Assembly: GCF_900078685.2 (NCBI RefSeq)
Contig: NZ_LT546166.1
Location: forward strand, 3,385,715 to 3,449,714
From: Mycolicibacter icosiumassiliensis
Lineage (GTDB): Bacteria > Actinomycetota > Actinomycetes > Mycobacteriales > Mycobacteriaceae
Direction: 5' to 3'
Length of the DNA stretch: 64,000 nucleotides
Shown: positions 52,879 through 61,462 of the stretch, one piece after another
How the letters are laid out: each line of letters begins with the position of its first letter
How positions within the stretch are numbered: position 1 is the first letter of the stretch
Made by a program: the position numbers and the translations under genes
The notes under the pieces: model-generated
Database searches by the model: none
Told to the model about the DNA's origin: nothing
The model's input: the letters and a program-made list of their open reading frames with translations, nothing else

Positions 52879-55269
52879 GTGAGCAACAACCGCCGCAATC
52901 GCGCCATCGGTACATCAACAGCAGCCGCGACAGCGCTAGCCGCGTTCCTGGCATCGGCACCGACCGCCAACGCGGACTTCGACTTTGACCTGCCCGATAT
53001 CCCTGTCATCGACCTTGCGGCGGTTCCTGGCGACGCGGCGGCGTTCGACCTCAGCGGCGGAATCGACACGATCTTCTCTGGTACCTACTACGACATCGGG
53101 CGCGTGATCGAGACCCTCATGCAGCCCATCGGATATCTCGGACAACTGATTCTGCCTCCAAACCCTGACCTGACGCCCGGGCTGGATTGGGGTGCCGACC
53201 CGTTCGCTGGCGTCGGGCAGTACCTCTCGGTCGTCCTCGATGACGCGTGGATGGACCTGCACGGCGGCATGCAGCAGGTGATCACGGAACTCGACCCGAT
53301 CATGGCTCCCATCAACAGTTTGTTCGCAATTGGCGGCGCGTGCGGTCTGATCTGCAACGGTGCCGACGGAACGGTGGACGGCGCAGCGCAGAGTGGTGGC
53401 TGGCTGTTCGGTGACGGTGGTGCGGGCTTCGACGGTGCCGATGGCGGGAACGCAGGTCTGTTGTGGGGTAACGGCGGCGCGGGCGGTGACGGAACCTTCG
53501 ATGATGGCGGGACCGGAAACGGCGGCGACGGCGGCGCTGCGGGCTGGTTGTGGGGTTACGGAGGGGCTGGCGGAAACGGAGCTACTGCACTGGAAGCTGG
53601 CGTCTCTGGCGGCGCGGGTGGTAATGGCGGCAGTGTGTTCCTCTTCGGACACGGCGGCGACGGCGGCTACGGCGGTGATGGTGCCGACGGCACAGACGGC
53701 ATGAACACGGTCGACGCACTCGCGGGATCGACGGGAGCTGCGGGCATGGCAGCAGGTAATGGCGGCAACGGCGGCACGGGCGGACGCGCTGGATTGTTCG
53801 GAACGTTGGCCGGGAATGGTGGAGCTGGCGGCAGTGGTGGTGTCGGTGGAGACGGCGGTGGTGGTGTCGGTGGTGACGGCGATGACGGAATCGCAGGCTC
53901 GGCTGGTGTGACCGACCTTGACGCAGCCCCTGGCACTGTCGGCGCAGCGGGTCAGAACGGCGGAGCTGGTGGTGACGGCGGACGCGGCGGCAACGCGGGC
54001 GTCGGTGGAAACGGCGGCGGAGGCGCATTTTTCGGCATCCACCCGTTCGGTATCCAAGGTGAGACCGGAAACGCAGGTATCGGCGGAAACGCAGGTAACG
54101 GAGCTGACGGTGGTATCGGCGGTGACGGAACGATGGGCACAGCGGGGACCGCTGGCAACGACGGCACGGTAACCAACCCCGACGGCACGGCAGGCGGCGA
54201 CGGCTTGGCCGGTGGCGCAGGTGGCGCAGGCGGCAACGGAGGCGTCGGCGGTAAAGGCGGCGCTGGAGGTTCCGACGGTAAAGGCGGCAATGCCTCGAAC
54301 GGCAACGATGGTATCGACGGCGACGGCGCAATCGGTGGAAACGGTGGAGCTGGCGGAACTGGTGGCGACGGTGGAAACGGCGTCGTAGGCGACGACGGAC
54401 GCGGCGGCAACGGTGGCGCAGGCGGCAACGCAGGCACTGGCGGGGCTGGTGGAGCTGGCGGGACCGGAAACGGCGGGACTGCTGACTCGGGTGCCGCTGG
54501 CGGAGGCGTCGGCGGCAAGGGTGGCAACGGTGCCGATGGCGCAGACGGCAAGGGCGGCGTGGCTCCTGGCGAAGCGGGCACCGACGGCGGCAACGGCGGA
54601 AACGCAGGCGACGGAGGTCTGAACTCCGACGGCACCCACGCCGAATCGGGCAACGCAGGCAACGGTGGAAATGGCGGCGACGGTGCCGACGGTCGCGGCG
54701 GCGCAGCGGACAACCCGAACGGTGAAGTCGGTGGCGCAGCAGGCAACGGCGGCGCAGGCGGGAATTCCAGCCAATACGGCGGCAACTCGGGCAACGGCGG
54801 TAAGGGCGGTAAGGGCGGTAACGGCGGGTCTTCTAGCGGCAACGGCGACAACGGACAGGCTGGTGACTGGAACATCGACTGGGGTAACGGCTTCGGCAAC
54901 GGCGGGGACGGGACCGGTGGCGGTAACGGCGCAGACGGTGGCGCTGGCGGAAACGGTGGAGCAGCGGGCGAACTGCTGAACGACACCGGCCATGCGGGCA
55001 CGCAGGGTGACGGCGGCGACGGCGGTGTTGGCGGAAACGCCGCTGGTGGAGGTAACGGTGGTCGCGGTGCCGATGGCGACGCCGAGCACGTCAACGGCGG
55101 GAATGGCGGAAACGCGGGCACGGGTGGTGACGGTGTAGCTGGCAACGGCGGTGCTGGCGGCACGGGCGCAACCGGCGGGCGCGACGGGGAGAACGGAACC
55201 TCGACAGGTGGATCGGGAGACGGTGGAGACGGGGGCGACGGGCAGTGGTGGCGTGGCCGGTGTCGGTAG
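52879..55269 (+). CDS. PGRS-type glycine-rich repeat protein with Sec signal (ends at frameshift)
   Basis: 796 codons. Starts with an ordinary signal peptide (ATALAAFLASAPTANA, cleavage about residue 32), then about 130 residues of non-repetitive sequence, a CGLICNGADGT motif like the GRPLIGNGADG linker of PE_PGRS proteins, GGWLFGDGGAG and hundreds of residues of GGxGGxGGN repeats. There is no PE domain. The frame ends DGQWWRGRCR after a shift near 55241; the other frame continues the repeats to 57271. Exported repeat protein of the cell envelope or surface (inference). Confidence 0.8.
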   Translation: MSNNRRNRAIGTSTAAATALAAFLASAPTANADFDFDLPDIPVIDLAAVPGDAAAFDLSGGIDTIFSGTYYDIGRVIETLMQPIGYLGQLILPPNPDLTPGLDWGADPFAGVGQYLSVVLDDAWMDLHGGMQQVITELDPIMAPINSLFAIGGACGLICNGADGTVDGAAQSGGWLFGDGGAGFDGADGGNAGLLWGNGGAGGDGTFDDGGTGNGGDGGAAGWLWGYGGAGGNGATALEAGVSGGAGGNGGSVFLFGHGGDGGYGGDGADGTDGMNTVDALAGSTGAAGMAAGNGGNGGTGGRAGLFGTLAGNGGAGGSGGVGGDGGGGVGGDGDDGIAGSAGVTDLDAAPGTVGAAGQNGGAGGDGGRGGNAGVGGNGGGGAFFGIHPFGIQGETGNAGIGGNAGNGADGGIGGDGTMGTAGTAGNDGTVTNPDGTAGGDGLAGGAGGAGGNGGVGGKGGAGGSDGKGGNASNGNDGIDGDGAIGGNGGAGGTGGDGGNGVVGDDGRGGNGGAGGNAGTGGAGGAGGTGNGGTADSGAAGGGVGGKGGNGADGADGKGGVAPGEAGTDGGNGGNAGDGGLNSDGTHAESGNAGNGGNGGDGADGRGGAADNPNGEVGGAAGNGGAGGNSSQYGGNSGNGGKGGKGGNGGSSSGNGDNGQAGDWNIDWGNGFGNGGDGTGGGNGADGGAGGNGGAAGELLNDTGHAGTQGDGGDGGVGGNAAGGGNGGRGADGDAEHVNGGNGGNAGTGGDGVAGNGGAGGTGATGGRDGENGTSTGGSGDGGDGGDGQWWRGRCR

Positions 55270-57271
55270 CGATGGTGGCGCGGGTGGCAATGGTGGCGCC
55301 GGCGCGGGTCTGATCAGCGGCAGTGACACGGGCCAGGGCGGTGGCGCCGGCGGGCACGGCGGTAACGCGGCTTCGGCGGGCGCCGGTGGTGCCGGCGGCA
55401 ACGGTGGTGCAGGTGCGGCGGGTGAAAACGGCGTCGCCCTGAGCGACGGCAACGGCACCAACGGCGGCCATGGCGGCGTCGGCGGTGCTGGCGGTATCGG
55501 TGGCGTAGGCGGTGCAGGCGGCAACGCAGGCGCAGCAGGTAACGCAGGTGTTGGAACCGTTTCCAACGGAGGTGCAGGCAGCGACGGTACAGCGGGTCAC
55601 GGAGGCAATGGTGGCGCAGGCGGTAACGCAGGCGCTGGCGGAGACGGTGGAGACGGCATCACCGTGCACGGCGTCAACGGAAATTCCGACCACGTGGACG
55701 GGACCGACGGGCTCGACGGTGGAAACGGCGGACGCGGCGGCAACGGCGGAGCGGTCGGCGTCGGCGGCGCGGGAGGCGTTGGTGGATTGACAGCCACTGG
55801 AACCGCTTCAGGACTGAACGGCAGCCAAGGTTCCGACGGTCTTGGCGGCGCGGGAGGCAACGGCGGCGCGGGGGCCAACGGCGGTAACGGGGTTGTTGGA
55901 AACGTCGACGGTGGTGCTGGCGGCAACGGCGGCGCGGGCGGAAACGGCGGTGCGGGTGGATTGAACGCAGACGGTTCCCACGCCACCGACGGCACAGCGG
56001 CAGTGGGTGGCAACGGCGGCAAGGGTGGCGACGGGTGGAGCTTCGGTCGCACCACCATCAGCGGCGATGCTCGCGACGGAGGTAACGGCGGTGCTGGCGG
56101 AAACGGCGGCGCAGGTGGACTGAATGCCAGCGGTCCTGCGGCGAACGCGGGCAACGGCGGGGCCGGTGGAAATGGAGGCGATGGAGAGGGAGCCGCCACG
56201 GTCCGACTCACTGACCCCCAGGATGTCAACCACGGCGGTGACGGCGGAAACGGCGGCAAGGGCGGTACTGGATACGACGGCGGCAAGGGCGGTAACGGTG
56301 GTGCTGGCGGATACGGAACCGTGAAGCAATACGCGGAGGCACCTGGGCAGGTCAGCGGCGTCGGCGGTAACGGCGGCGACGGTGGTGCGGGTACCCATGA
56401 CGGTGGACGCGGCGGGAACGGCGGCACCGGTGGTCAACAAAGCGGTGGTACCGCAACAATTCTCGGCGCTCCTGCATCGGACGGCGGCAACGGTGGAAAC
56501 GGCGGAGCAGGCGGACACCGTGGCGGCGATGGAGGTACCGGCGGACGCGGCGGAACTGGCGGCGGGATCAACGGTGGCGCGAACCGTTCCCGCCGAGCCT
56601 GCGTTGCCGTTGGCACTGGTGCCACCCGTTCCGACGTCACCGCGCGCATCGGCGGAAACGGTGGTGTTGGCGGAAACGGCGGCGTTGGCGAGATCGGCGG
56701 AAACGGTGGCGACGGCGGTGTTGGCGGTCAAGGAGGTAGGAATTACGCAGGCAATGACGACGGCACCACGGGAACTATCGACCTGAGGACGGGTGACGGC
56801 GGAGAAGGCGGAACTGGCGGCAGTGGTGGTATCGGCGGCGCAGGTACCGTGCAGAACGGAAACGGCGGCAACGGAGGTGCTGGCGGTGTCGGCGGGGACT
56901 CCACCGTCGAAAACGCGCCTACCGGTGGACAAAACGGCAATGTCGTAGGAACTTTCACCGCACACACCGGCAACGGCGGTGACGGAGGCACTGGCGGAAA
57001 CGGCGGCGCTGCTGGAGACGGGACAGGCGCAAATGGCACCGACGGTAGCGGCGGCGCAGGCGGTACGGGCGGTACCTCCGGCATCACCTATGCCCCCGGT
57101 TCGGTGATCAACGGCGGACCTTTCGGAACGGGCGCAGGCGGTGACGGCGGAACGGGTGGCACCAGTGCCAACGGCAACGCAGGCTCGGCGGGAACGGCGG
57201 GCACTCCTGGTACTCCAACCACCATCAACACCAACACGGGTGGCACAGGCGGGGCAGGTGGCACGCCGTAG
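55243..57271 (+). pseudogene. continuation of the PGRS protein in another frame
   Basis: From about 55243 the frame GSGGVAGVGSDGGAGGNGGA carries on the same GGxGG repeat architecture for about 676 codons to GGTGGAGGTP at 57271. The two frames meet at a G-rich stretch (GACGGGGGCGACGGGCAGTGG); loss of one G would join them into one protein of roughly 1460 residues. Between about 55240 and 55440 the codons are richer in GCCGGC/GGCGCC than before or after, like chromosomal PE_PGRS genes, which suggests a converted patch. Confidence 0.7.
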
Positions 57272-57301
57272 CCCAGTCCTCGGTGGATGCGGAGGTCAGG
57301 A

Positions 57302-57547
57302 ATGGCACGCCCACGGTGGTCGCCAACCGATGAGATCGCGTGTGAGCTAAAGGAACTGGCGAAGGCGGCGGCAACGGCTCGGGAAGCACAATCCCGCGCC
57401 CAAGCCGCCGCCCAGGCTCGTGCAGCGACGGTGGTGAGACTCCACGAACGAGGTGTCCCCTACACGGCTCTCGGGCGTGCGATGGGAGTGACGCGGACGC
57501 GGGCTGAACAAGTGGCACGCGGGCACCGTGGACGGGCTGCGGGCTAG
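57302..57547 (+). CDS. small HTH protein after the PGRS gene
   Basis: 81 residues from ATG 57302: MARPRWSPTDEIACELKELA, an Ala/Arg-rich helix (KAAATAREAQSRAQAAAQAR) and an HTH (VVRLHERGVPYTALGRAMGVTRTRAEQVARG). Same architecture as the other four tiny HTH genes; 30 bp after the PGRS stop. Its end overlaps the convergent methylase by 4 bp. Confidence 0.72.
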   Translation: MARPRWSPTDEIACELKELAKAAATAREAQSRAQAAAQARAATVVRLHERGVPYTALGRAMGVTRTRAEQVARGHRGRAAG

Positions 57548-58512
57548 TTCTCTGCTGAGTCTCTCCGTGCGCGGTACCCGACTGCCCTGCACGCAGGTGA
57601 GCAATAGACCTTTTTCCTACCTGTTTTCGGCTGGCGGAGCACTCCCCCGCAGGCTGCACATCGCGTCGGAGTTTCATCACACTGTGCGGAATCGAGGTCG
57701 GTGTTTTCATCGGTCAACCGGTCCAGCGGAACGTTGCTCCAGACGATCTCTAGCTTGGGAGTCCTGACGCCGCGTTGTGTTGTGTGGGTGGGGATTTCGT
57801 AGCGGAACCAGCCGTCAAGCACCTCGGTGTAGAGGGCATTTTCGTAGGCGCTGATGACGACGTGAGCGGTTGCGGCGGTGCAAAGTTCGAGAAGTTTGCG
57901 ATGGTCGGCGGGGTTCCGCATTTCGACGCGGTATTCCCCGCCGCGACGGACACCGGGATCGGTCAGGTAGGGCGGATCGAGATACAGGAGGGTTCTCCTG
58001 TCGTTGCCGTAGGCTTCGACCATTTCGCTGGCGGGGCGGCACTCCAACGAAACGCCTTGTAATCGCCTAGCTGCGGGGGCAATCCGTCCCGCATACCTTT
58101 GCAGGACAACGGGCATCGGCGTTGGCGTCGGCGAGGTGTTATGCCGCCACCCTGTGCGCGTGAGGCTTCCGGTCCTCCCCTGCGTTAAGCCGATCCAGAC
58201 CCGCCGCGCGATCTCTAGCTCAGGCAGGTCGTCGACGATGGCGTAGGCAAGCTCGCGTTCCGCTCGGCTGTGTGGGGTGAGACTGCAAACACGCTCAAGT
58301 TCGGCGGGTTGATCGCGGAGGACTCGCCAGAACGTCTGGAGGTGCCCATCCAAATCGTTGACGGTCTCTTGTGGTGAGCGCTGTTTCGCGAGTAGCACCG
58401 CGAGGCTCCCACCGAAAACCTCGACATAGTGCCTGTGCGCGGGGAAACTGCCGACCAGGCGCAGCGCGAGACTCTGTTTGCCGCCGAAGTACGACACTGG
58501 GGATTTAGGCAC
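57544..58512 (-). CDS. Dam-like (D12 class) N6-adenine DNA methyltransferase with C-terminal zinc finger
   Basis: 322 residues. SYFGGKQSLA at the N-terminus, YVEVFGGSLAVLLAK (SAM binding, about 29-43), NDLDGHLQTFW and catalytic LLYLDPPYL (about 176-184). The last 40 residues, RCAACGGVLRQPKTGRKKVY CSPACRAVGYR, add a four-cysteine zinc finger not needed for catalysis. Solitary methylase without a partner nuclease; may protect the element from host restriction or mark its DNA. Confidence 0.88.
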   Translation of the reverse strand: MPKSPVSYFGGKQSLALRLVGSFPAHRHYVEVFGGSLAVLLAKQRSPQETVNDLDGHLQTFWRVLRDQPAELERVCSLTPHSRAERELAYAIVDDLPELEIARRVWIGLTQGRTGSLTRTGWRHNTSPTPTPMPVVLQRYAGRIAPAARRLQGVSLECRPASEMVEAYGNDRRTLLYLDPPYLTDPGVRRGGEYRVEMRNPADHRKLLELCTAATAHVVISAYENALYTEVLDGWFRYEIPTHTTQRGVRTPKLEIVWSNVPLDRLTDENTDLDSAQCDETPTRCAACGGVLRQPKTGRKKVYCSPACRAVGYRARRDSAEN

Positions 58513-58688
58513 GTGGCGACGTTACCGGGGATTGGTCACGACGTTGCGGAGCGACACCACAATTGCCGATTTCTCCTGTATCATGGGCGGTAGCTCCACG
58601 GGTTGGTTGGGCTAACGTCAGGAAACGGCGACCGGGTTTACTCGGTCGCCGTTTCTGTTTGTCTACCTGCGGGTGTCCATTTCGGCGA
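58513..58688. other. intergenic region with possible small RNA
   Basis: On the plus strand, TCCTGTATCATG (58571-58583) resembles a promoter -10 and is followed about 40 nt later by the strong hairpin at 58623-58654 with a T-rich tail, in an otherwise minus-strand region. This fits a transcript of about 70-80 nt but is not proven. Confidence 0.35.
58623..58654. terminator. strong terminator-like hairpin
   Basis: AAACGGCGACCG and CGGTCGCCGTTT form a perfect 12-bp stem with an 8-nt loop; TTTCTGTTTGT follows on the plus strand. Lies after the leftward redoxin gene and could end either a plus or minus transcript. Confidence 0.8.
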
Positions 58689-58979
58689 TCATGCCGCCGC
58701 CAAACTCTCAATCATCCCCGGGCGGAAACCTGTCCATGGCTTGATTGCTGAGTCGGCGGGGAACACCACGGGGAGGGACGCGAAGCCCTCACCCCGCAGA
58801 AACTCCGCCACGTCTGGTGCTTCCGAGACGTCGATGATCCGCACGGGGACACCTAATTTGTCCAACATCCTTTTGGTGCAATCACACTGCGGACACTGCG
58901 GTTTCGAGAACACCGTCGCGACGATGCGCCGTCCGTCTTCGGTGTATGCCGTACGTGGGGTTGGTGTTAATGTAGTCAT
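58689..58979 (-). CDS. NrdH/glutaredoxin-like redoxin
   Basis: 96 residues. RIVATVFSKPQCPQCDCTKRMLDKLGVPVRIIDVSE carries the C-P-Q-C redox centre (about residues 29-32); FASLPVVFPADSAIKPWTGFRPGMI has the cis-Pro and W-x-G-F-R-P-G motif of NrdH proteins. It supplies electrons to ribonucleotide reductase; on mobile elements such genes may support dNTP supply. Ribosome site GAAGGGA. Confidence 0.88.
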   Translation of the reverse strand: MTTLTPTPRTAYTEDGRRIVATVFSKPQCPQCDCTKRMLDKLGVPVRIIDVSEAPDVAEFLRGEGFASLPVVFPADSAIKPWTGFRPGMIESLAAA

Positions 58980-59070
58980 GTCAGTCCCTTCGACTGGAGT
59001 TTGGTAGGACAGCCCGCGCGGCGGTTTCCGGGCGTCCCGCGTTTATCGGCTGTCCTGCAATGGTTTCTAG

Positions 59071-59832
59071 TCAGACCCAGCACCACCCGCCTATCTCTTT
59101 ATGCGGTCGGCGCGCTTGACGCTGCGTCACGTACCCGTCCTCGTCGATGACGTGGAATGAGCGGCGGGTGCCCTTGATGGGCTTCTCGAACACCCACAGG
59201 AAGCTGTGCACCTTGCGGGCGTGCTTTTGGGTGTCCCATCGCCGCATCGACGTTCGCGATGTGGGGATCAACACGAACACGTCCTTGCCGTACAGCCCCA
59301 TCGACTGCGCATCGAGCAACAACTCGGTCTGAGACCAGCACTGCCGGCCGCTCTCGATTTCGTCCTTGCCCTTGACGAACACGAGCCCGCCCGGACGCAG
59401 CACGCGCATCGCCTCAGCCATACCCTCTCGGTACATCGTGCGGATGTCGGCGTGGTACATCCCGCTTGTCGTGTTGGCGTTGTTGTACCTGCTGTCGGTC
59501 TGGTGCTTACCGGGGTTGTGAATGTAGGGCGGGTCGAGCACCACGATGTCAGCGCTACCGTCGAGGTCAGGCAGGTCACGGAAGTCCGCCAGCATGACAT
59601 CGCCGTGACCACCGATGTGCGGGGCAACGTCGCTGCCGGACAGCTTGATTCGAGCGGTGTCCAGCCCCTTCCAGAACGCGCCCTTCCCCCACGTCACATC
59701 GCGAACCAGCGAGCCATCGGGGATGTAGAGGCGCGCGACCTCAACGATCAGATCGGCGTTGGTGCCGTTGACGACGCTGACGACCGGTGACTCCGCTTGA
59801 TCGGGTATAGCAGTGCTGTACGATGTATCCAT
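59071..59832 (-). CDS. DNA N4/N6 methyltransferase (phage type)
   Basis: 253 residues from ATG 59832 with GGAGGCTCA upstream. LVRDVTWGKGAFWKGLD (SAM motif I, about 42-58), LSGSDVAPH, and catalytic VVLDPPYIHNPG (about 98-107), then AMRVLRPGGLVFVKGKDE and a C-terminal SFLWVFEKP segment. The longer reading from 60033 crosses a terminator and lacks support. Probably modifies element DNA. Confidence 0.85.
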   Translation of the reverse strand: MDTSYSTAIPDQAESPVVSVVNGTNADLIVEVARLYIPDGSLVRDVTWGKGAFWKGLDTARIKLSGSDVAPHIGGHGDVMLADFRDLPDLDGSADIVVLDPPYIHNPGKHQTDSRYNNANTTSGMYHADIRTMYREGMAEAMRVLRPGGLVFVKGKDEIESGRQCWSQTELLLDAQSMGLYGKDVFVLIPTSRTSMRRWDTQKHARKVHSFLWVFEKPIKGTRRSFHVIDEDGYVTQRQARRPHKEIGGWCWV

Positions 59833-59852
59833 TGAGCCTCCAGCTCTTTTGG

Positions 59853-59892
59853 AAAACCCCTGTCGGGTGCCAGCCCATGTGACGGGGGTTTT
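59853..59892 (-). terminator. hairpin between 59982 and 59832 genes
   Basis: AAAACCCCTGTC and GACGGGGGTTTT form a 12-bp stem (one G-T pair) around 16 nt. On the minus strand it ends the 60827-59982 transcript just before the methylase gene. Confidence 0.75.
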
Positions 59893-59981
59893 CTGCTGTC
59901 CAGCAGCGGGATTGCTGCGGGATCGTGGGTGTCGGAGAATCGAACTCCGAAGTGCCGCCCGTCGCGGACACACCCTCCGAG

Positions 59982-60827
59982 CTATGCGTTTTCGAGAGCG
60001 CGCACGGCGATGTTGTCGACGCCCTCCTGCCACTTCATGTATCCACCGCCGACGGTGTACTGGTCAGCGGGGTTATCCGTCCCAGGAATCCACTCCACGG
60101 TGAGCACGATTCCTGCCTTGGCTGCGGCGTTACGCAGCTCGGCTGCCTTGCCTCCACCGGACTCGCCATTGGCGTAGGTCAGCCATTGCGCGTCCACTTT
60201 GAGGGTCAGCGCCAGCACCGAAAGACCTTGCTGCTGGCGGATTTTCCCCGCTAGCCAGACTGCCTTCTTCGCCGCTGCCATCTCAGCTGCGGACTGCTCC
60301 CCGATCTCGTCGAAGTCCCTTCCGTACCAGACCGGGTCGCCGTCCTGGTCGCAGACACCGAACCGCCTCGCCGACGCTTTGGCATCGGAGATGAGGGTTA
60401 TGCCATGCGTCGCAGAGTCACGCTTCTCCTGCGCCGCGCGCGAACGCAGTGCGGCGTAGTCGATGCCGTGCTCCAACAACGCTTTCTTGAACCTCGGAAA
60501 CCGCTGCTGGGTCATCAGATCATGGCTCTCTGCCCACGCTTTCAGCCCGTGATGATCGGTCAGCGCTCGCAATTCGTCGATGTGTGCAGTCACCAGGTCG
60601 GCGACGGTCTTCGGCGGCTTGGTGAGCTTCACCTGCGGTTCCGGTGCTACCGCGACAGGCGACGGAGACATGGAAACCTCCTGGTTAGAGTTGTTTTTAC
60701 GGGCACGGACCCGGGCTTTCCGCTCACGGTCGTAGACGCGGATTCTCTGCTGTCGAGCGAGAAACTGCTCTGCGGTGACGCATCCACCGGTGCAACGGCG
60801 TCCCCCTTCAGCGATTGATCTGCACAT
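59982..60827 (-). CDS. hypothetical phage/plasmid protein, possible RNase H-like C-terminus
   Basis: 281 residues. N-terminus MCRSIAEGGRRCTGGCVTAE is a cysteine-bearing start seen in actinophage and plasmid proteins. A basic linker follows. The C-terminal part SVLALTLKVDAQWLTYANGE with GIVLTVEWIPGTDNPADQYT recalls the last strand and helix of RNase H folds (hydrophobic strand, then W-x-P-G-x-x-N-x-x-A-D). Catalytic residues are not fully identified. Confidence 0.55.
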   Translation of the reverse strand: MCRSIAEGGRRCTGGCVTAEQFLARQQRIRVYDRERKARVRARKNNSNQEVSMSPSPVAVAPEPQVKLTKPPKTVADLVTAHIDELRALTDHHGLKAWAESHDLMTQQRFPRFKKALLEHGIDYAALRSRAAQEKRDSATHGITLISDAKASARRFGVCDQDGDPVWYGRDFDEIGEQSAAEMAAAKKAVWLAGKIRQQQGLSVLALTLKVDAQWLTYANGESGGGKAAELRNAAAKAGIVLTVEWIPGTDNPADQYTVGGGYMKWQEGVDNIAVRALENA

Positions 60828-61143
60828 CGGTCACCTCCTCGATGAAGGTCTCCACAACGGACGCCCAAACGTCAGCGAGTTCGTTGAACGCGGTTTCGCG
60901 CACGGCAGGCGCGATCACGGTCAGTGCACCGCCAGCCCTGTTCCAGTCCGAGTAGTACCGGCGGTTGATCGTGGTAGCTGCCTCCTGGCAGCGAACCCAC
61001 CCGCAGCACAACCTCGTGAACGCCTCGGAGTGTTGTCCGGTCCCATCGCAGATGTTGCGGGAGGGCACTGCCTCGCGGTTGCCCTCGGCGAAGGCGGTGC
61101 TCAATCCGAGCAGGTGGTCGCGGATGGTGGTTACGGCGGTCAT
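60808..61143 (-). CDS. hypothetical protein
   Basis: 111 residues from ATG 61143, which overlaps the excisionase stop. MTAVTTIRDHLLGLSTAFAE ... YYSDWNRAGGALTVIAPAV and an acidic helical end. No motif recognised. Overlaps the next gene start by 20 bp. Confidence 0.6.
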   Translation of the reverse strand: MTAVTTIRDHLLGLSTAFAEGNREAVPSRNICDGTGQHSEAFTRLCCGWVRCQEAATTINRRYYSDWNRAGGALTVIAPAVRETAFNELADVWASVVETFIEEVTDVQINR

Positions 61144-61391
61144 GCCGAGACCTTTTTCTTTCCGCGACCGGTGCCAGGACGACGGGCGGCATCGCCAGTC
61201 TCGCTGGGCGCGTCGTTCTCCAGCCAACGGTCCAGTTCGTCACGGTGAATCAGCGGTGTGCGCCCGATCCGCTTGATGGTTAGCCGTCCGGCGTGCACCT
61301 CATTGCGGATGAACCGTGCGGTTTTCCGCAGGTAAGCGCCAGATTCCGCAAAGTTGTAGAGCGGTGAGATGACCGCTTGCTTCTCAATCAT
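61140..61391 (-). CDS. xis: excisionase (HTH_17/MerR-like)
   Basis: 83 residues from ATG 61391. GAYLRKTARFIRNEVHAGRLTIKRIGRTPLIHRDELDRWLE is the standard excisionase winged helix. Divergent from the repressor gene and close to the integrase, as expected for a recombination directionality factor. TAACAT (minus strand, 61404-61399) is 7 nt before the ATG, so transcription is probably leaderless and controlled by the palindrome at 61412-61426. Confidence 0.85.
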   Translation of the reverse strand: MIEKQAVISPLYNFAESGAYLRKTARFIRNEVHAGRLTIKRIGRTPLIHRDELDRWLENDAPSETGDAARRPGTGRGKKKVSA

Positions 61392-61411
61392 GCGGGCAAT
61401 GTTACCATAAC

Positions 61412-61426
61412 TTCCGTATCTTACGG
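61412..61426. promoter_or_regulatory. operator in the xis/repressor divergent promoter
   Basis: TTCCGTATCTTACGG, with inverted arms CCGTA/TACGG around TCT. The same sequence is at 63316-63332, there as a perfect TTCCGTA/TACGGAA dyad. Lies between the divergent starts, so the XRE repressor is the likely ligand. Confidence 0.75.
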
Positions 61427-61462
61427 TAGAGTGAGGGCAGCGAACGAGAAGATAGGGAAACT

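Noticed and set aside
52936..55566. 876-codon minus-strand frame through the PGRS gene
   Set aside because: Complement of GGC/GGT repeats gives Ala/Pro/Thr/Val-rich artefacts; other minus frames there are the same effect.
58585..58654. tRNA gene
   Set aside because: GGGCGGTAGCTC resembles a tRNA 5' end, but no anticodon stem, T-loop or acceptor pairing can be formed.
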